DNA of 64,000 nucleotides from VXYK01 sp965214565 (GTDB taxonomy: Bacteria; Actinomycetota; Acidimicrobiia; Acidimicrobiales; Aldehydirespiratoraceae): contig OZ243951.1 of the NCBI GenBank assembly GCA_965214565.1, positions 2,480,001-2,544,000 of the forward strand, written 5' to 3'. The notes under the pieces were generated by a model. That model saw nothing but the letters and a program-made list of their open reading frames with translations, searched no databases and was not told where the DNA came from. Every line of letters begins with the position of its first letter. Within the stretch, counting starts at the first letter, position 1. This document shows positions 16,513-26,288 of this stretch, in pieces. The position numbers were made by a program, and so were the translations under genes.

Positions 16513-18906
16513 TCAGCTGACCTCGGTCGTCGTCGCGACGATCGAGCGCCGTTCGTAGCTGGCGATGGCCCCGTCGAGGGTCACTGTCGTGGAGCGCATG
16601 TTGGGGTCGTAGGAGGATCCACCCACCCGGAACGTGAAACTCCCCGGCTCGGTTACGAGATCCATGTCGAGACCGTGGAACGCCAGACGACTCGGGTGGA
16701 CCGTGAAGGTGACTGTGCGAGTCTCGCCGACCCCGAGTCCGACCCGGGCGAACCCGATCAGCTCGCGCAAGGGCCTCGCCACCGAGGCGACGTCGTCGGT
16801 GACGTACAGCTGCACCACCTCGTCGCCGTCGCGGTCGCCCGTGTTGGTGACCGCGACCGACACGGTGGTCGGCGTTGTCGTGGATCCCGCCGAGACATTC
16901 GGTTCGGTGTAGTCGAAGGTCGTGTAGGACAGTCCGTGCCCGAACCAGTAGAGAGCCGAAACATCGCGATCGACATAGTTCCCGTAGAACTCCGAACGGT
17001 CGCCGCGACTGCGCATGTCGTGGTGCAGTGGAACCTGGCCGACATGGCGGGGCAGGCTCACCGGCAGCCGTCCCGCCGGGTTGACCGCGCCAGTCAGCAC
17101 ATCGGCGATCGCACTGCCGCCCTCCTCGCCGGGCAGGATCAACCACACCAATGCGTTCGCTGCCTCAGCGGAGGCTTCCAGCGTGTGCACTCGGCCGCTG
17201 ATCACCACTACGACAGTCGGAGTGCCCGTCGCCGCCACCTCCGCTACCAGCTGTGACTGCACCCCGGGAAGGTCGAGGTCGGTGGCGTCTCGGGCCTCGC
17301 CGACCGTCGAGTCCATCACCAGCCCCGAACGCGCGCCCACACAGACGATCGCCACATTGGCCGCGGCCGCGGCTTGAACGGCTTCGGCGATTCCGGAGGT
17401 GTCGTCGCTAGAGTCGGCACAACCACCGGTGTAGCTGATCTCTGCGTTGCCGAGGGCAGCACGCAGACCCGCGAGCGGGGTGACATGAGTCGTGTAGTGG
17501 GGACCGGCCGCGAAAGCGCCGCTGGCCTCCGGCAGCTGGTCGGTTCCCGTGCCCTCGCCTTCGACCGGGGCACCGATGCCGGCGAGTTGCTCGGCGACCT
17601 CGGCGAGGCGACCCTGGTAGATGATCTCAAGATGGGCGGGGTAGTGGTAGTCGCCCTGCAACAGTCGTTGATCATCGGCATGCGGGCCGATCATCGCCAC
17701 CCGCGAAATCGACGAGCTGAGCGGCAGGACCCCGTCGTTGTGCAACAGCACGACGCCCTCCGCCGCGGCTCGGCGGGCCAGTCGGCGCTGATCGGCGGTG
17801 TCGAAGACCCTCAGCGCGGCGTCGGCGTCCACGTAGGGGTTCTCGAACAGACCCAGGCGCATCTTCTGAGCCAATACCCTGGCGCAGGACTCGTCGACGA
17901 AGGCCTCATCGAAACGCCCCTCGCGAACCGCGGCACCGAGGTGCTGATAACAGTCGAGCGCCGGCAGTTCGATGTCGAGCCCGGCCCCCAGTGCGGCAAC
18001 CGCCGCGCCCTGGGCATCAACAGCAGTCTTGTGGTTCAGATATAGCTGCATCACCGCGAAGTAGTCGGCCACGACGGTGCCTTCGAAACCGAGTTCGCCA
18101 CGAAGCAGATCAGTGAGAATCTCGCGGCTCGCGGCAACGGGCACACCGTCGATCGACGAGTAGCTGTTCATCATCGAGGCGAGGCCCGCCTCTCGGATCG
18201 CGGCCGCGAAGGGCTCTGCGTAGACCTCGCGCAACTCCCGGCCACCGAGATGGACCGGCGCATGGTTGCGTCCACCCAACGAATATGCGTAACCCAGGAA
18301 GTGCTTGCCGGTGCAGACGACGCCGTTTGCGAGGTCGTCGGTCTGCATCGCCTTCACATATGCCACGCCCATCTGGCCGCAGAGTTCGGGAGACTCGCCG
18401 TAGGTCTCCTCCACGCGGCCCCAACGGGGATCACGCGCCACGTCGAGAACTGGCGAGAGGTTGTGGCGTGCCCCGACAGCGAGCATCTGGGTTCGGATCA
18501 CCTCCGCTACCTCTGCCATCAGAGAGGTGTTCCAGGTGGCGGCAAGGCCCAGCCCCTGAGGGAAAGTGGTCGCTCCCCTGTGCAGGAATCCGCCGACTCC
18601 CTCCTCGTGGATCACCCCGGGGATTCCGAGACGGGTGTTCTCCACGAGCACCTTCTGGATCGCGTTGGCCAGCTGCGCTGACTCGTTGGCCAGCAGGCCC
18701 GTGCTGGCACCGATGCGGGTGACCTGACCGATGCCGTCCGAGAGCACCTCGGCAGCCACCTCCGGGTCGAACTGTTCGTTTACGACCAATGATGTGACCC
18801 AGACAGCCCCGAGTTGCGCCACCTTCTCGTCGAGGGTCATCCGGCCGATCAGATCAGTGACTCGTTCGTTGATCGATGCGGTCGGATCCTTGTAGGTCTC
18901 AGTCAT
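16513..18906 (-). CDS. Glycoside hydrolase family 3 (beta-glucosidase/xylosidase type)
   Basis: A protein of about 797 aa from the ATG at 18906, chosen because GAGGAGA lies just upstream; a longer form from 18948 would extend into the TetR gene. The GH3 barrel carries VCTGKHFLGY and the nucleophile Asp in GTVVADYFAVMQL. The second alpha/beta domain and a C-terminal fibronectin-III-like domain (RPLRELIGFARVGL onward) follow. It would release glucose or xylose from beta-linked oligosaccharides or glycosides. No signal peptide is visible, so it acts in the cytosol on imported sugars or conjugates. The start overlaps the tetR stop by 8 bp (ATGACTGA). Confidence 0.9.
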   Translation of the reverse strand: MTETYKDPTASINERVTDLIGRMTLDEKVAQLGAVWVTSLVVNEQFDPEVAAEVLSDGIGQVTRIGASTGLLANESAQLANAIQKVLVENTRLGIPGVIHEEGVGGFLHRGATTFPQGLGLAATWNTSLMAEVAEVIRTQMLAVGARHNLSPVLDVARDPRWGRVEETYGESPELCGQMGVAYVKAMQTDDLANGVVCTGKHFLGYAYSLGGRNHAPVHLGGRELREVYAEPFAAAIREAGLASMMNSYSSIDGVPVAASREILTDLLRGELGFEGTVVADYFAVMQLYLNHKTAVDAQGAAVAALGAGLDIELPALDCYQHLGAAVREGRFDEAFVDESCARVLAQKMRLGLFENPYVDADAALRVFDTADQRRLARRAAAEGVVLLHNDGVLPLSSSISRVAMIGPHADDQRLLQGDYHYPAHLEIIYQGRLAEVAEQLAGIGAPVEGEGTGTDQLPEASGAFAAGPHYTTHVTPLAGLRAALGNAEISYTGGCADSSDDTSGIAEAVQAAAAANVAIVCVGARSGLVMDSTVGEARDATDLDLPGVQSQLVAEVAATGTPTVVVVISGRVHTLEASAEAANALVWLILPGEEGGSAIADVLTGAVNPAGRLPVSLPRHVGQVPLHHDMRSRGDRSEFYGNYVDRDVSALYWFGHGLSYTTFDYTEPNVSAGSTTTPTTVSVAVTNTGDRDGDEVVQLYVTDDVASVARPLRELIGFARVGLGVGETRTVTFTVHPSRLAFHGLDMDLVTEPGSFTFRVGGSSYDPNMRSTTVTLDGAIASYERRSIVATTTEVS

Positions 18907-19531
18907 GCTGCTTCTCCTCGGACTGCTTCTCCTGGGAACTTTTGTCACTCGGCGCCTTCTCTCTGGCGGGTCGTGTCAGCGCGTCGAACATCGCAGACAG
19001 GGTCTTTCGCCACACCTCGACGTCGGGCACATTGCGGCCATGAGCTTCCTGGACTCCGATCCCAGACGATAGGGCGTTGATGACGAACAACACCGTTTCA
19101 GGGTCCGTGTATCCGCGGAGCGTTTCGAGGATCCACTCGGCACGCTTTGCGAAGACCTCCTCGACGCCTGCTGCCACATCCGGATCGTGACGGGCCGCAG
19201 CGGCAGCGTCGGTCTGCAAAAGGCGGAGTTCCCGGCTCCCGGGACTGATGAAGAGATCGAACAGGTAGTCGGGGTGCTCGGCCGCTTCATCGAGGTCCAA
19301 CATGTCGTCGCGCTGGGCGAGTTCCGAGCGGATCACCTCGACGAGCAGTTGGCCCTTGGAGCGGAAGTGGCCATAGATGGCACCCTTGGTGAGGCCTGCC
19401 TCATCGGCGATGTCGCGCAGCGAGATCGCGTCATAGCCGCTCTCAATGAACATCTGTGCGGCCAGGTCCAGCAGGCGTCTGCGGGTGGCTGTGGACTTCG
19501 GGGTGAGCGGGGGAGTGGCTAATGCCGTCAT
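18899..19531 (-). CDS. TetR-family regulator
   Basis: A 210-aa regulator from the ATG at 19531. The N-terminal HTH reads ISLRDIADEAGLTKGAIYGHF, the typical TetR operator-reading helix. The C-terminal half is a ligand-binding helical domain ending in a charged tail (DKSSQEKQSEEKQHD). The start overlaps the upstream transporter stop (ATGA) and its end overlaps the GH3 start, so it sits inside the transporter operon and probably autoregulates it. The inducer may be the transported compound or the GH3 product; that is inference. Confidence 0.9.
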   Translation of the reverse strand: MTALATPPLTPKSTATRRRLLDLAAQMFIESGYDAISLRDIADEAGLTKGAIYGHFRSKGQLLVEVIRSELAQRDDMLDLDEAAEHPDYLFDLFISPGSRELRLLQTDAAAAARHDPDVAAGVEEVFAKRAEWILETLRGYTDPETVLFVINALSSGIGVQEAHGRNVPDVEVWRKTLSAMFDALTRPAREKAPSDKSSQEKQSEEKQHD

Positions 19532-22347
19532 GGTGTGGCTCCTGAGTCGGATCGGTGGATGGCGCGCTGGTCGGTGCCGAGATAGCTGGCGACTACTGCA
19601 GGGTCGTCGCGGACCTCCTTCGGGGTCCCTACCGCGATGACTGAACCGCGTTCGAGGCAATAGACGCGGTCGCTGATCGACATGATCAGAGGCATGTCGT
19701 GTTCAACGACGAGGATCGACGCATCGAGTTCTCTGCGGATCCCGTGCAGCAGCGGCACCAGCGCTTCGGCCTCTCGTTGGGCTACGCCCGCAGTCGGCTC
19801 ATCGAGGCACAGCATTCGGTTGCCGCCGGAGACGAGGCAGGTGAGTTCGAGGATTCGGCGAGTGCCGGTGGAGAGTTCAGCGACGAAGGCGTTGGCGTAG
19901 TCACCCAATCCCAAGAAATCGATCAAGGCGTCGGCCGCCGCGGCCTGTCTGGTCTCGTGGCCGCGGCCGCAGAATGGAACGGCCGAGGTGACGAAGCGCG
20001 TCCGTTGGGTCGCTTCGAGCGCTATCTGCACGGTCTCTCGCACGGTCAGGTCGGGGAACAGGGTGGCGGCCTGAAAGGTCCGTCCGAGGTGGAGCGCATG
20101 ACGTTTGTGCGGAGGCAGTCCGCCGACATCGGTGCCGAAGATCGCGATAGAGCCGGTGGCATCCACGAATCCGCTGACAGCGTTCATGAACGTTGTCTTG
20201 CCTGCCCCGTTCGTGCCGATCAAGCCGACGATCTCGCCGTGGCGGACTTCAAGATCAATATTGTCGCAAGCGACCCGTGAACCGAATCTGACCGTCACAT
20301 TGGTCGCAGCCAGTGCGACTTCGTGGGGCGGTGGGGGCACCTTGGCACGCGTGTGGAGTCGGCGGGCGGGTTCGGCGGGAGTCGGGAGCCGTGAGGCGTA
20401 CCAGGCGAAGAAGGAGTCGCGGGCAGCGAACCAGAGCTGAACGAAACCGCCGGGTGCATACATCAACAGGATGAGGATGCCGAGGCTGCTGGCGAGGAGC
20501 GGCACGATTGCCGAGTCGGGCCAGAATGCGGGCATCCCCACGACCCAGAGCGATCCCAGGACCGGGCCGGCCACCGAACCCACGCCGCCGATGACCGAGA
20601 TGGCGAGGATCTGGACCGAGGTCTCCACGGCGAAGAAGGCGAAGAGAACCGTGACGTAGAGCCCCCCCAGGAACCCTCCGGCAAACCCCGCTATGCCACC
20701 GCTGATCGCGAAGGCCGTCAACTTGGAACCCGTGGGCCACACCGTGGACGCTGCTGCGGCGTCGGAGTTCTCACGCACCGCGATGATCCGGCGGCCGATC
20801 CCGCTTGACCGGATCCGGGCGACGAACAGGATGCCCAACACGAGGGCCAGCAGCGCAAGGTAGTAGTAGGTTCGCTGCGGTTTGAGTTCGAACGGTCCGA
20901 TCGAGGCTCGCTCCAGCAGCGCCGAGGTGGTGCTCCCGCCGCTGAGGAAGGGCCTGCGGAAGAAGAACTTCTCCGCGCTCAGCGCCAAGGCGAGAGTGAC
21001 CACCGCCAGAAGCAGGCCACGGACGCGCAGGGCCCCGAGTCCGATCAGCACCGCCACCAGCGCGGTGGCAGCAGTAGCCCAGAACAACGCCCACAAGAAG
21101 TGGAGTTCAGGCATCGGCAGGGTCCAGTCGACACCCAGCGCTCCGAGGCCGATGTCGTTGCCGTTCACAAGCGCCGCGGTGATCAGCGCCCCCAGTCCGG
21201 CGAACGCTCCCTGACCCAGAGAGATCTGGCCGCTCCAACCCACGAGGACCACCAGCGACAACGCCGCGAGCGCCATCAGCAGAATCTCGCTGTAGCGGAA
21301 CGTGCGGCTTGCGGTGGTCACGAACAGCGGCACCGCGACAGCGACCAGAACCGCCACCGTTCCGAGAATCCTCGTGTGGTGCCGTACCCACCACAAGTCG
21401 CGCAACGCTGGTGGGATCGGTCGAAGGCGCGGCGCGAAGCTGAACGACTCACGCTCGTCGCCAGTGGCGCGACGGGTCGTCACGAACACCCCGGCGATCG
21501 CCAACACCAACAGCAGAGCTTCGAATCGACCCAGATCAAGCGGATAGTTGAGCCGGACCAGAGCTTCAACAATTCCGAGCAGGATTCCTGAGAGCACCGC
21601 CCGCGGAAACGAGATGAACGAGGCGATCACTGCTACGACCAGCACACGGGTCATCAGCGACGGCCCCGGACTCGAGAGCAGGAAGGCGCGACTGCTTCCC
21701 GCCTCCTGAAGCACGGCAACCATCGCGGCGAACGCGCCGGTGAGTGCCCAGACGATCGTCGACACGGTCCCGGGGTTGATGCCTACAAGACGGGCACGGT
21801 CGGGATCGGCTGCCGACGCACGGATGGCGCGGCCCCACGCGGAATAGCGCATCCACAGCGCCAAGGCGGTCACAACTGCTGCCGACAACACGAACAACAG
21901 CAGTTCACCGCCCTCGATCCGTATGTCGAACCACTCGAACTCCCGTGCCCACGGTGTCGGATAATCGTTGCGGTTGTCCTCAGCCGACGGCTCCGGGAGA
22001 GCGAACATTGCCGCCTGGGCCAATTGTGCCAATCCGATTGTGGCTACCAGCAGGATTACCCGCGGCGCGGTGAAGAGGCGACGCACCACCGTGAGTTCCG
22101 CCACTCCCAGGAATGCTGCGCCGGCCACCACCGAGACCACGAAGCCGACCCAGTAGGGAGTGTCGTAGCGGATCACGAGATGCGCCATCACCTGGCCTGC
22201 CAGAACGCCCGTTGCGCCGACCGCGAAGTTGATCACACGGCTGGACCGGTAGACCAGGATGACACCGAGCGCTAGAAGTGCATACGCCAGTCCGTGCACT
22301 GCGCCGATGAAGACGAACTGTCGTCCGAACTCCAGTGCAGCGATCAC
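19528..22347 (-). CDS. LivH-LivM-LivG fusion (branched-chain amino acid-type ABC transporter)
   Basis: A 939-aa protein joining three usually separate subunits. Residues 1-300 are a LivH-type permease, about 325-625 a LivM-type permease (LVGWSGQISLGQGAFAGLGA), and about 690-925 a LivG-type ATPase with Walker A GTNGAGKTTF, a non-standard signature LSTGTRRILEL in place of LSGGQ-like, and Walker B MLCLDEPTAG. It would import amino acids or related compounds. The GTG start overlaps the stop of the MFS-LivF gene (GTGA). No periplasmic binding protein is encoded nearby. Confidence 0.9.
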   Translation of the reverse strand: MIAALEFGRQFVFIGAVHGLAYALLALGVILVYRSSRVINFAVGATGVLAGQVMAHLVIRYDTPYWVGFVVSVVAGAAFLGVAELTVVRRLFTAPRVILLVATIGLAQLAQAAMFALPEPSAEDNRNDYPTPWAREFEWFDIRIEGGELLLFVLSAAVVTALALWMRYSAWGRAIRASAADPDRARLVGINPGTVSTIVWALTGAFAAMVAVLQEAGSSRAFLLSSPGPSLMTRVLVVAVIASFISFPRAVLSGILLGIVEALVRLNYPLDLGRFEALLLVLAIAGVFVTTRRATGDERESFSFAPRLRPIPPALRDLWWVRHHTRILGTVAVLVAVAVPLFVTTASRTFRYSEILLMALAALSLVVLVGWSGQISLGQGAFAGLGALITAALVNGNDIGLGALGVDWTLPMPELHFLWALFWATAATALVAVLIGLGALRVRGLLLAVVTLALALSAEKFFFRRPFLSGGSTTSALLERASIGPFELKPQRTYYYLALLALVLGILFVARIRSSGIGRRIIAVRENSDAAAASTVWPTGSKLTAFAISGGIAGFAGGFLGGLYVTVLFAFFAVETSVQILAISVIGGVGSVAGPVLGSLWVVGMPAFWPDSAIVPLLASSLGILILLMYAPGGFVQLWFAARDSFFAWYASRLPTPAEPARRLHTRAKVPPPPHEVALAATNVTVRFGSRVACDNIDLEVRHGEIVGLIGTNGAGKTTFMNAVSGFVDATGSIAIFGTDVGGLPPHKRHALHLGRTFQAATLFPDLTVRETVQIALEATQRTRFVTSAVPFCGRGHETRQAAAADALIDFLGLGDYANAFVAELSTGTRRILELTCLVSGGNRMLCLDEPTAGVAQREAEALVPLLHGIRRELDASILVVEHDMPLIMSISDRVYCLERGSVIAVGTPKEVRDDPAVVASYLGTDQRAIHRSDSGATP

Positions 22348-24656
22348 GGCGCGTCGGGAGTCTGGTCGGAGGCTGTGGTGTCCTCGGTGTCATTTGTGGG
22401 CGGGTCGGTTGTGGCACCAAGGAAGACCGCGCGGGCGATATCACCCCGCTCGGCTAGCTCGCGGGTGGGCCCGTCGAAGCGCACATGTCCCTTCTCGATG
22501 AACACTGCACGCTCCGCTATCGCCGCGGCCACGTTGAGGGACTGCTCGACGATGATCATCGTCTGGCCCTGCTCTCGGAGCCCTTCCACGATCTGAAGCA
22601 GTTCGCTGACCACGGCGGGGGCGAGGCCCAGAGACAACTCATCTATCAGCAGGACCTCGGGCTCGTGGATCAGCACCATGGCCAGCGCCAGCATCTGTTG
22701 TTGGCCACCGGAGAGCTCACTTGCCGGTTCGTCGAGTCGTTCCGCGAGCATCGGGAAGCTCTCCAGCACTTCAGCGATGCGATTGGCCAACAAAGTACCG
22801 TCGGATCGCAGACTCCAGCCCGCAGTGCGGAGATTGTCGCGGATCGACATCGGACCGAAAACAGCCCTGCCTCCGGGTAGCTGTGCGATCCCGAGACCGA
22901 CGCGGGTCTGGGGCGAGGTGAGGGTGATGTCACGGCCGTTCAAGTCGACGATTCCACGCGAAGGAACAGCCAGGCCGCTTATCACCCTCAGGATCGTCGA
23001 CTTTCCTGCGCCGTTGGTTCCGAGCAGAGCCAGTGTCTCACCCGGTTCGACACGCAGGTCGATCCCGAACAGCACCTGGACAGGGCCGTATGAGAAGTCG
23101 ATGTCGCGCAGCGACACGGCGGGAATGTCATCAGGGTGAGCGACGCGCCGATCAATCTCGGCTTTGTCCTTCTCGATCTCGTCCACGACTAGAGACAGGT
23201 CGTGACGGATATGGCGGGCGCCCCATATGAGCAGCGACCCTCCGAGGATCTTGAAGGGGATCGCCACGATCAGGATGGCTGTGCGCTCTGAAGTGGCGTC
23301 CGACAGCAGGCCGGCGACGATCGGCCCGAGCACGCCGCCACCCAGGAAGATGACCATGATCGACAGTGCGGTGGCCTGGGCCCGCAGGCGATACGGCACC
23401 ACGCCCACCAGCAGCGGCGAGATCATCCCGAAGACCACCACGGCGAGCACCGACGGAACGATGCCGACGATCGCGAAGAGCACCGGGTGGGGCATGTAGA
23501 ACTGGATCGGGATCACCAGGGCCATCGGGAAGAACAGCGCTCCGACCCAGGCGAGTGCTTTGGCCGGACTCTGTTGGTACAGCTTGTCGTAGCGGCCCGC
23601 GGCCCAGGGAGCGGCTACGAAGGCGAGCATGCCGGGCACGAAGCCGATCATCGCCCGCTGGAAGGGGGACAGGCCCCAGCGGTCGTCCAGGAACAGGTTG
23701 ACGAGGAAACCCTGCCCGATCATCGAAAAGACGATGACGCTGAAAGAGACCCAAGCAAGTTTCAGAGTGCGGATCGCCATCAGGCGATGCCACACCGCGC
23801 TGAGCGAGACCCTGGGGCGGTCGGGGTCCTCCTCCATCACCTCGCCGATGGTCGAGAGCTGCTCGAATTGGCCGCGGGGTGGATCGGGAACAAAGAGGGA
23901 CCAGATCCCGAGCGCGACTATCGGCCAGGCGAACACCCAGTAGGCCCATCGCCAGTTGTTGTCCACCAGGAGCATGAGCCCGCCGACTAGCAGGGGGGCG
24001 ATGCGTTCCCCTGCCCGGCCCAATACGTTCTTCACCGCGTAGATCCGCCCGCGGGCCTGTATCGGGTAGGCATCGGCCAGCACCGCGCCCTGTACCGGGA
24101 AGGTGTTCGACGAACCGATTCCCATCAGCACGCTGATGAAGAAGAATCCGAGCGCCGTTGCTTGGAAGCCCCTGAAGAACATCGCCAGGCTCCAAAAGAG
24201 CGTGGCCCATCCGACCAGCTTCATCCGGTCGATCCGGTCGGCCAAGCGACCCATCGGAATGGCGCAAAGCGTGGAGCTGATCAGCCCGCCGATACCGACT
24301 ACCGCGAGGCCGGCGTCGGAGAGTCCCAGACTGGTTTGAATCTCGGGCCCGAGCAGGCTGGGAATGGCGATCTGCAGAGCGTCGGTCGCGTCGAGCGTGC
24401 CCAGCACCGCGATGACACCGACCCCGCCGGCGGTAACTCCCTCGCGGAAAGACATTGGTTCGTCGCCGACGCCCGGGAGTTCGTCATCGGATCGAATCTT
24501 GGTCGCGTCGAGGTGCGCCGCGGCGCTCTCACGAGCGGTCTGCTCCGCCAGTACTGCTTGGGTAAGTTCCGAGAACCCGCCCTGTTCACCGCCGTTGGCA
24601 GGATCGTCGTTGGCAGGATCGTCTGTGTCGGGATCGTCTGTGTCGGGGATGGTCAC
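22344..24656 (-). CDS. MFS transporter fused to LivF-type ABC ATPase
   Basis: A 770-aa protein, first gene of the operon. After an acidic N-terminus made of DDP repeats come about 400 residues of an MFS permease (GRLADRIDRMKLVGW is the loop 2-3 motif; IGIGSSNTFPVQGAVLADAYP a later helix). A complete LivF-like ATPase occupies about 510-745: Walker A LLGTNGAGKSTIL, signature ELSGGQQQMLALA, Walker B VLLIDELSLGLAP. This ATPase probably partners the LivG domain of the next gene, leaving the MFS part as an extra channel or receptor. GTG start at 24656. Confidence 0.9.
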   Translation of the reverse strand: MTIPDTDDPDTDDPANDDPANGGEQGGFSELTQAVLAEQTARESAAAHLDATKIRSDDELPGVGDEPMSFREGVTAGGVGVIAVLGTLDATDALQIAIPSLLGPEIQTSLGLSDAGLAVVGIGGLISSTLCAIPMGRLADRIDRMKLVGWATLFWSLAMFFRGFQATALGFFFISVLMGIGSSNTFPVQGAVLADAYPIQARGRIYAVKNVLGRAGERIAPLLVGGLMLLVDNNWRWAYWVFAWPIVALGIWSLFVPDPPRGQFEQLSTIGEVMEEDPDRPRVSLSAVWHRLMAIRTLKLAWVSFSVIVFSMIGQGFLVNLFLDDRWGLSPFQRAMIGFVPGMLAFVAAPWAAGRYDKLYQQSPAKALAWVGALFFPMALVIPIQFYMPHPVLFAIVGIVPSVLAVVVFGMISPLLVGVVPYRLRAQATALSIMVIFLGGGVLGPIVAGLLSDATSERTAILIVAIPFKILGGSLLIWGARHIRHDLSLVVDEIEKDKAEIDRRVAHPDDIPAVSLRDIDFSYGPVQVLFGIDLRVEPGETLALLGTNGAGKSTILRVISGLAVPSRGIVDLNGRDITLTSPQTRVGLGIAQLPGGRAVFGPMSIRDNLRTAGWSLRSDGTLLANRIAEVLESFPMLAERLDEPASELSGGQQQMLALAMVLIHEPEVLLIDELSLGLAPAVVSELLQIVEGLREQGQTMIIVEQSLNVAAAIAERAVFIEKGHVRFDGPTRELAERGDIARAVFLGATTDPPTNDTEDTTASDQTPDAP

Positions 24657-24698
24657 GGAGGGATCTGGGCGTGTTCGGGTTGATCACGGGGTGAGGTC

Positions 24699-25160
24699 AT
24701 GTTCGGCCTCGCCGTGTTGTGGATGTACCTTGTGCTGCCGTTCCCCGTCTACGGAACATTGTGGATCCTGTTGATCCTCTACGTCGCCCGCTTCCCTCCG
24801 GTAGCCCTGCGCATCCTTTCAGCGCAGACAACCCAGGTGTCCAACGAGTTGCAGGAAGCGGCCGAAGTGAGCGGAGCCACGTGGTGGCAGAGCTTTCGAA
24901 CCATCATGCTTCCGCTCCTTCGACCAGGACTTGTAGCGGCATGGATCTTCGTGATGGTGCATGCGTTTCGCGAACTCGGCGCATCCGTGCTCGTTTCGTC
25001 GTTCGGCACCGAGGTGGTAGGTGTGGCCATCCTCGACCTGTGGGAGAACGGCAGCTTTGGACTGCTGAGCGCCTTTGGAATAGTCATCATGACCGCATTG
25101 TTGATTGCGGCGCTCGCCGTAGCCGGGCTCAGCGAAAGATATGGGGTGACTGAACAGTGA
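24699..25160 (+). pseudogene. C-terminal fragment of a two-part ABC permease (FbpB/PotB-like)
   Basis: The 153 residues correspond to the last third of iron(III)/spermidine-type permeases, including the EAA-loop region ELQEAAEVSGATWWQSFRTIMLPLL. The match begins mid-protein at VMFGLAVLWMYLVLPFPVYG, and an in-frame TGA at 24681 lies just before it, so the first two-thirds (about 400 residues in relatives) is absent. Only 42 bp separate it from the divergent MFS-LivF gene. The downstream ATPase start overlaps its stop (GTGA), the normal operon arrangement. This is a deletion, a transfer breakpoint or an assembly join; the fragment alone is unlikely to work. Confidence 0.75.
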
Positions 25161-26233
25161 TCAAACTCGAGGAAATCGTTAAGACCTACCCTGGCGGCAC
25201 AGAGCCGGCGGTCAAGGGAATCGACGTGGTCGTCGCGAATGGCGAGTTGGTGACCCTGCTCGGGCCTTCAGGTTGCGGCAAGACGACCACACTGCGCTGC
25301 ATCGCCGGGTTGGAGATGCCCGACACGGGGCGCATCCAAATTGGCGATCGGACCGTATTCAGCTCTTCCGAGAAGATCCGGGTGCGGGCCAACCAGCGCA
25401 ATACGGGGATGGTTTTCCAGTCCTACGCCATATGGCCACACATGACCGTGGCCGAGAACGTCGCGTACCCGCTGCGCGTCGGGCGCGTCAACAAAGCCAG
25501 TGCGCAAGAGAGGGTCGACCGCGCCATCGACCTCGTAGGTCTCGGCGATTTCGCCGATCGGCCGGCGCCCAACCTCTCCGGTGGTCAGCAGCAACGTGTT
25601 GCCTTGGCCCGTGCGCTGGTGAGCGAACCGGAAATCCTGCTTTTCGACGAGCCGCTCTCCAACCTTGATGCCACACTGCGCGAGTCGATGCGTCAGGAGA
25701 TCCGCGAGGTGCAACAACGGTTGGGAATCGCTTCGCTGTACGTTACGCACGACCAGACAGAGGCGCTGGCAATTTCCGATCAGGTTATTGTCATGTCACA
25801 CGGCGAAATCCTCGATGTAGGCACCCCACAGCGCATCTACGAACGTCCTGCATCGCTCGCGGTGGCCCGCTTCATCGGCCTGGCCAACATCTTCGAATTG
25901 ACCGACATCCGCGGAGACGGCGATCTATTCGAAGGATCTAGTGACATCGGTACGGTCAGTTTCCGCGAGGACCCTGATTGCCCCGACCGGATGACCTCGG
26001 TGATTTTCCGCCTTGAGGATGTCAGGCTCGACCCTCCGGACGCTGACCGCGACAGCACAAACCGATGGGCGGGACAGGTGATCTCGGCGCTCTTCCTCGG
26101 CACTCTGTGGGACTGCACGATCCAAGTCGATGGTGGTCGGATACGAGCCCACGTGCCCCGAACGCAGCAGCCTCAGGCCGGAGACGCGGTAACGGTGCAT
26201 GTGTCGCCCGATGACTGCGTACCGATGCGGTGA
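25157..26233 (+). CDS. ABC transporter ATP-binding protein (FbpC/PotA-like)
   Basis: A 358-aa ATPase. Walker A LLGPSGCGKTTTLRC, Q-loop VFQSYAIWPHM, signature NLSGGQQQRVALARAL, Walker B ILLFDEPLSNLDA and switch His in VTHDQTEA are all intact. The C-terminal 110 residues form a TOBE-type domain. It should energise import through the permease encoded just upstream, which is truncated here. The substrate may be an aromatic acid, given the genes that follow, but this branch also serves iron and polyamines. GTG start coupled to the permease stop. Confidence 0.9.
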   Translation: MIKLEEIVKTYPGGTEPAVKGIDVVVANGELVTLLGPSGCGKTTTLRCIAGLEMPDTGRIQIGDRTVFSSSEKIRVRANQRNTGMVFQSYAIWPHMTVAENVAYPLRVGRVNKASAQERVDRAIDLVGLGDFADRPAPNLSGGQQQRVALARALVSEPEILLFDEPLSNLDATLRESMRQEIREVQQRLGIASLYVTHDQTEALAISDQVIVMSHGEILDVGTPQRIYERPASLAVARFIGLANIFELTDIRGDGDLFEGSSDIGTVSFREDPDCPDRMTSVIFRLEDVRLDPPDADRDSTNRWAGQVISALFLGTLWDCTIQVDGGRIRAHVPRTQQPQAGDAVTVHVSPDDCVPMR

Positions 26234-26288
26234 CGTTCGTGCACTGCCATCAAGAACCGATCAAACATCAACTATTGGGAGAAACAAG

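Noticed and set aside
23152..24267. Open frame of 371 codons on the minus strand
   Set aside because: Overlaps the MFS-LivF gene in another frame; Arg/Pro-rich and low in hydrophobic helices.
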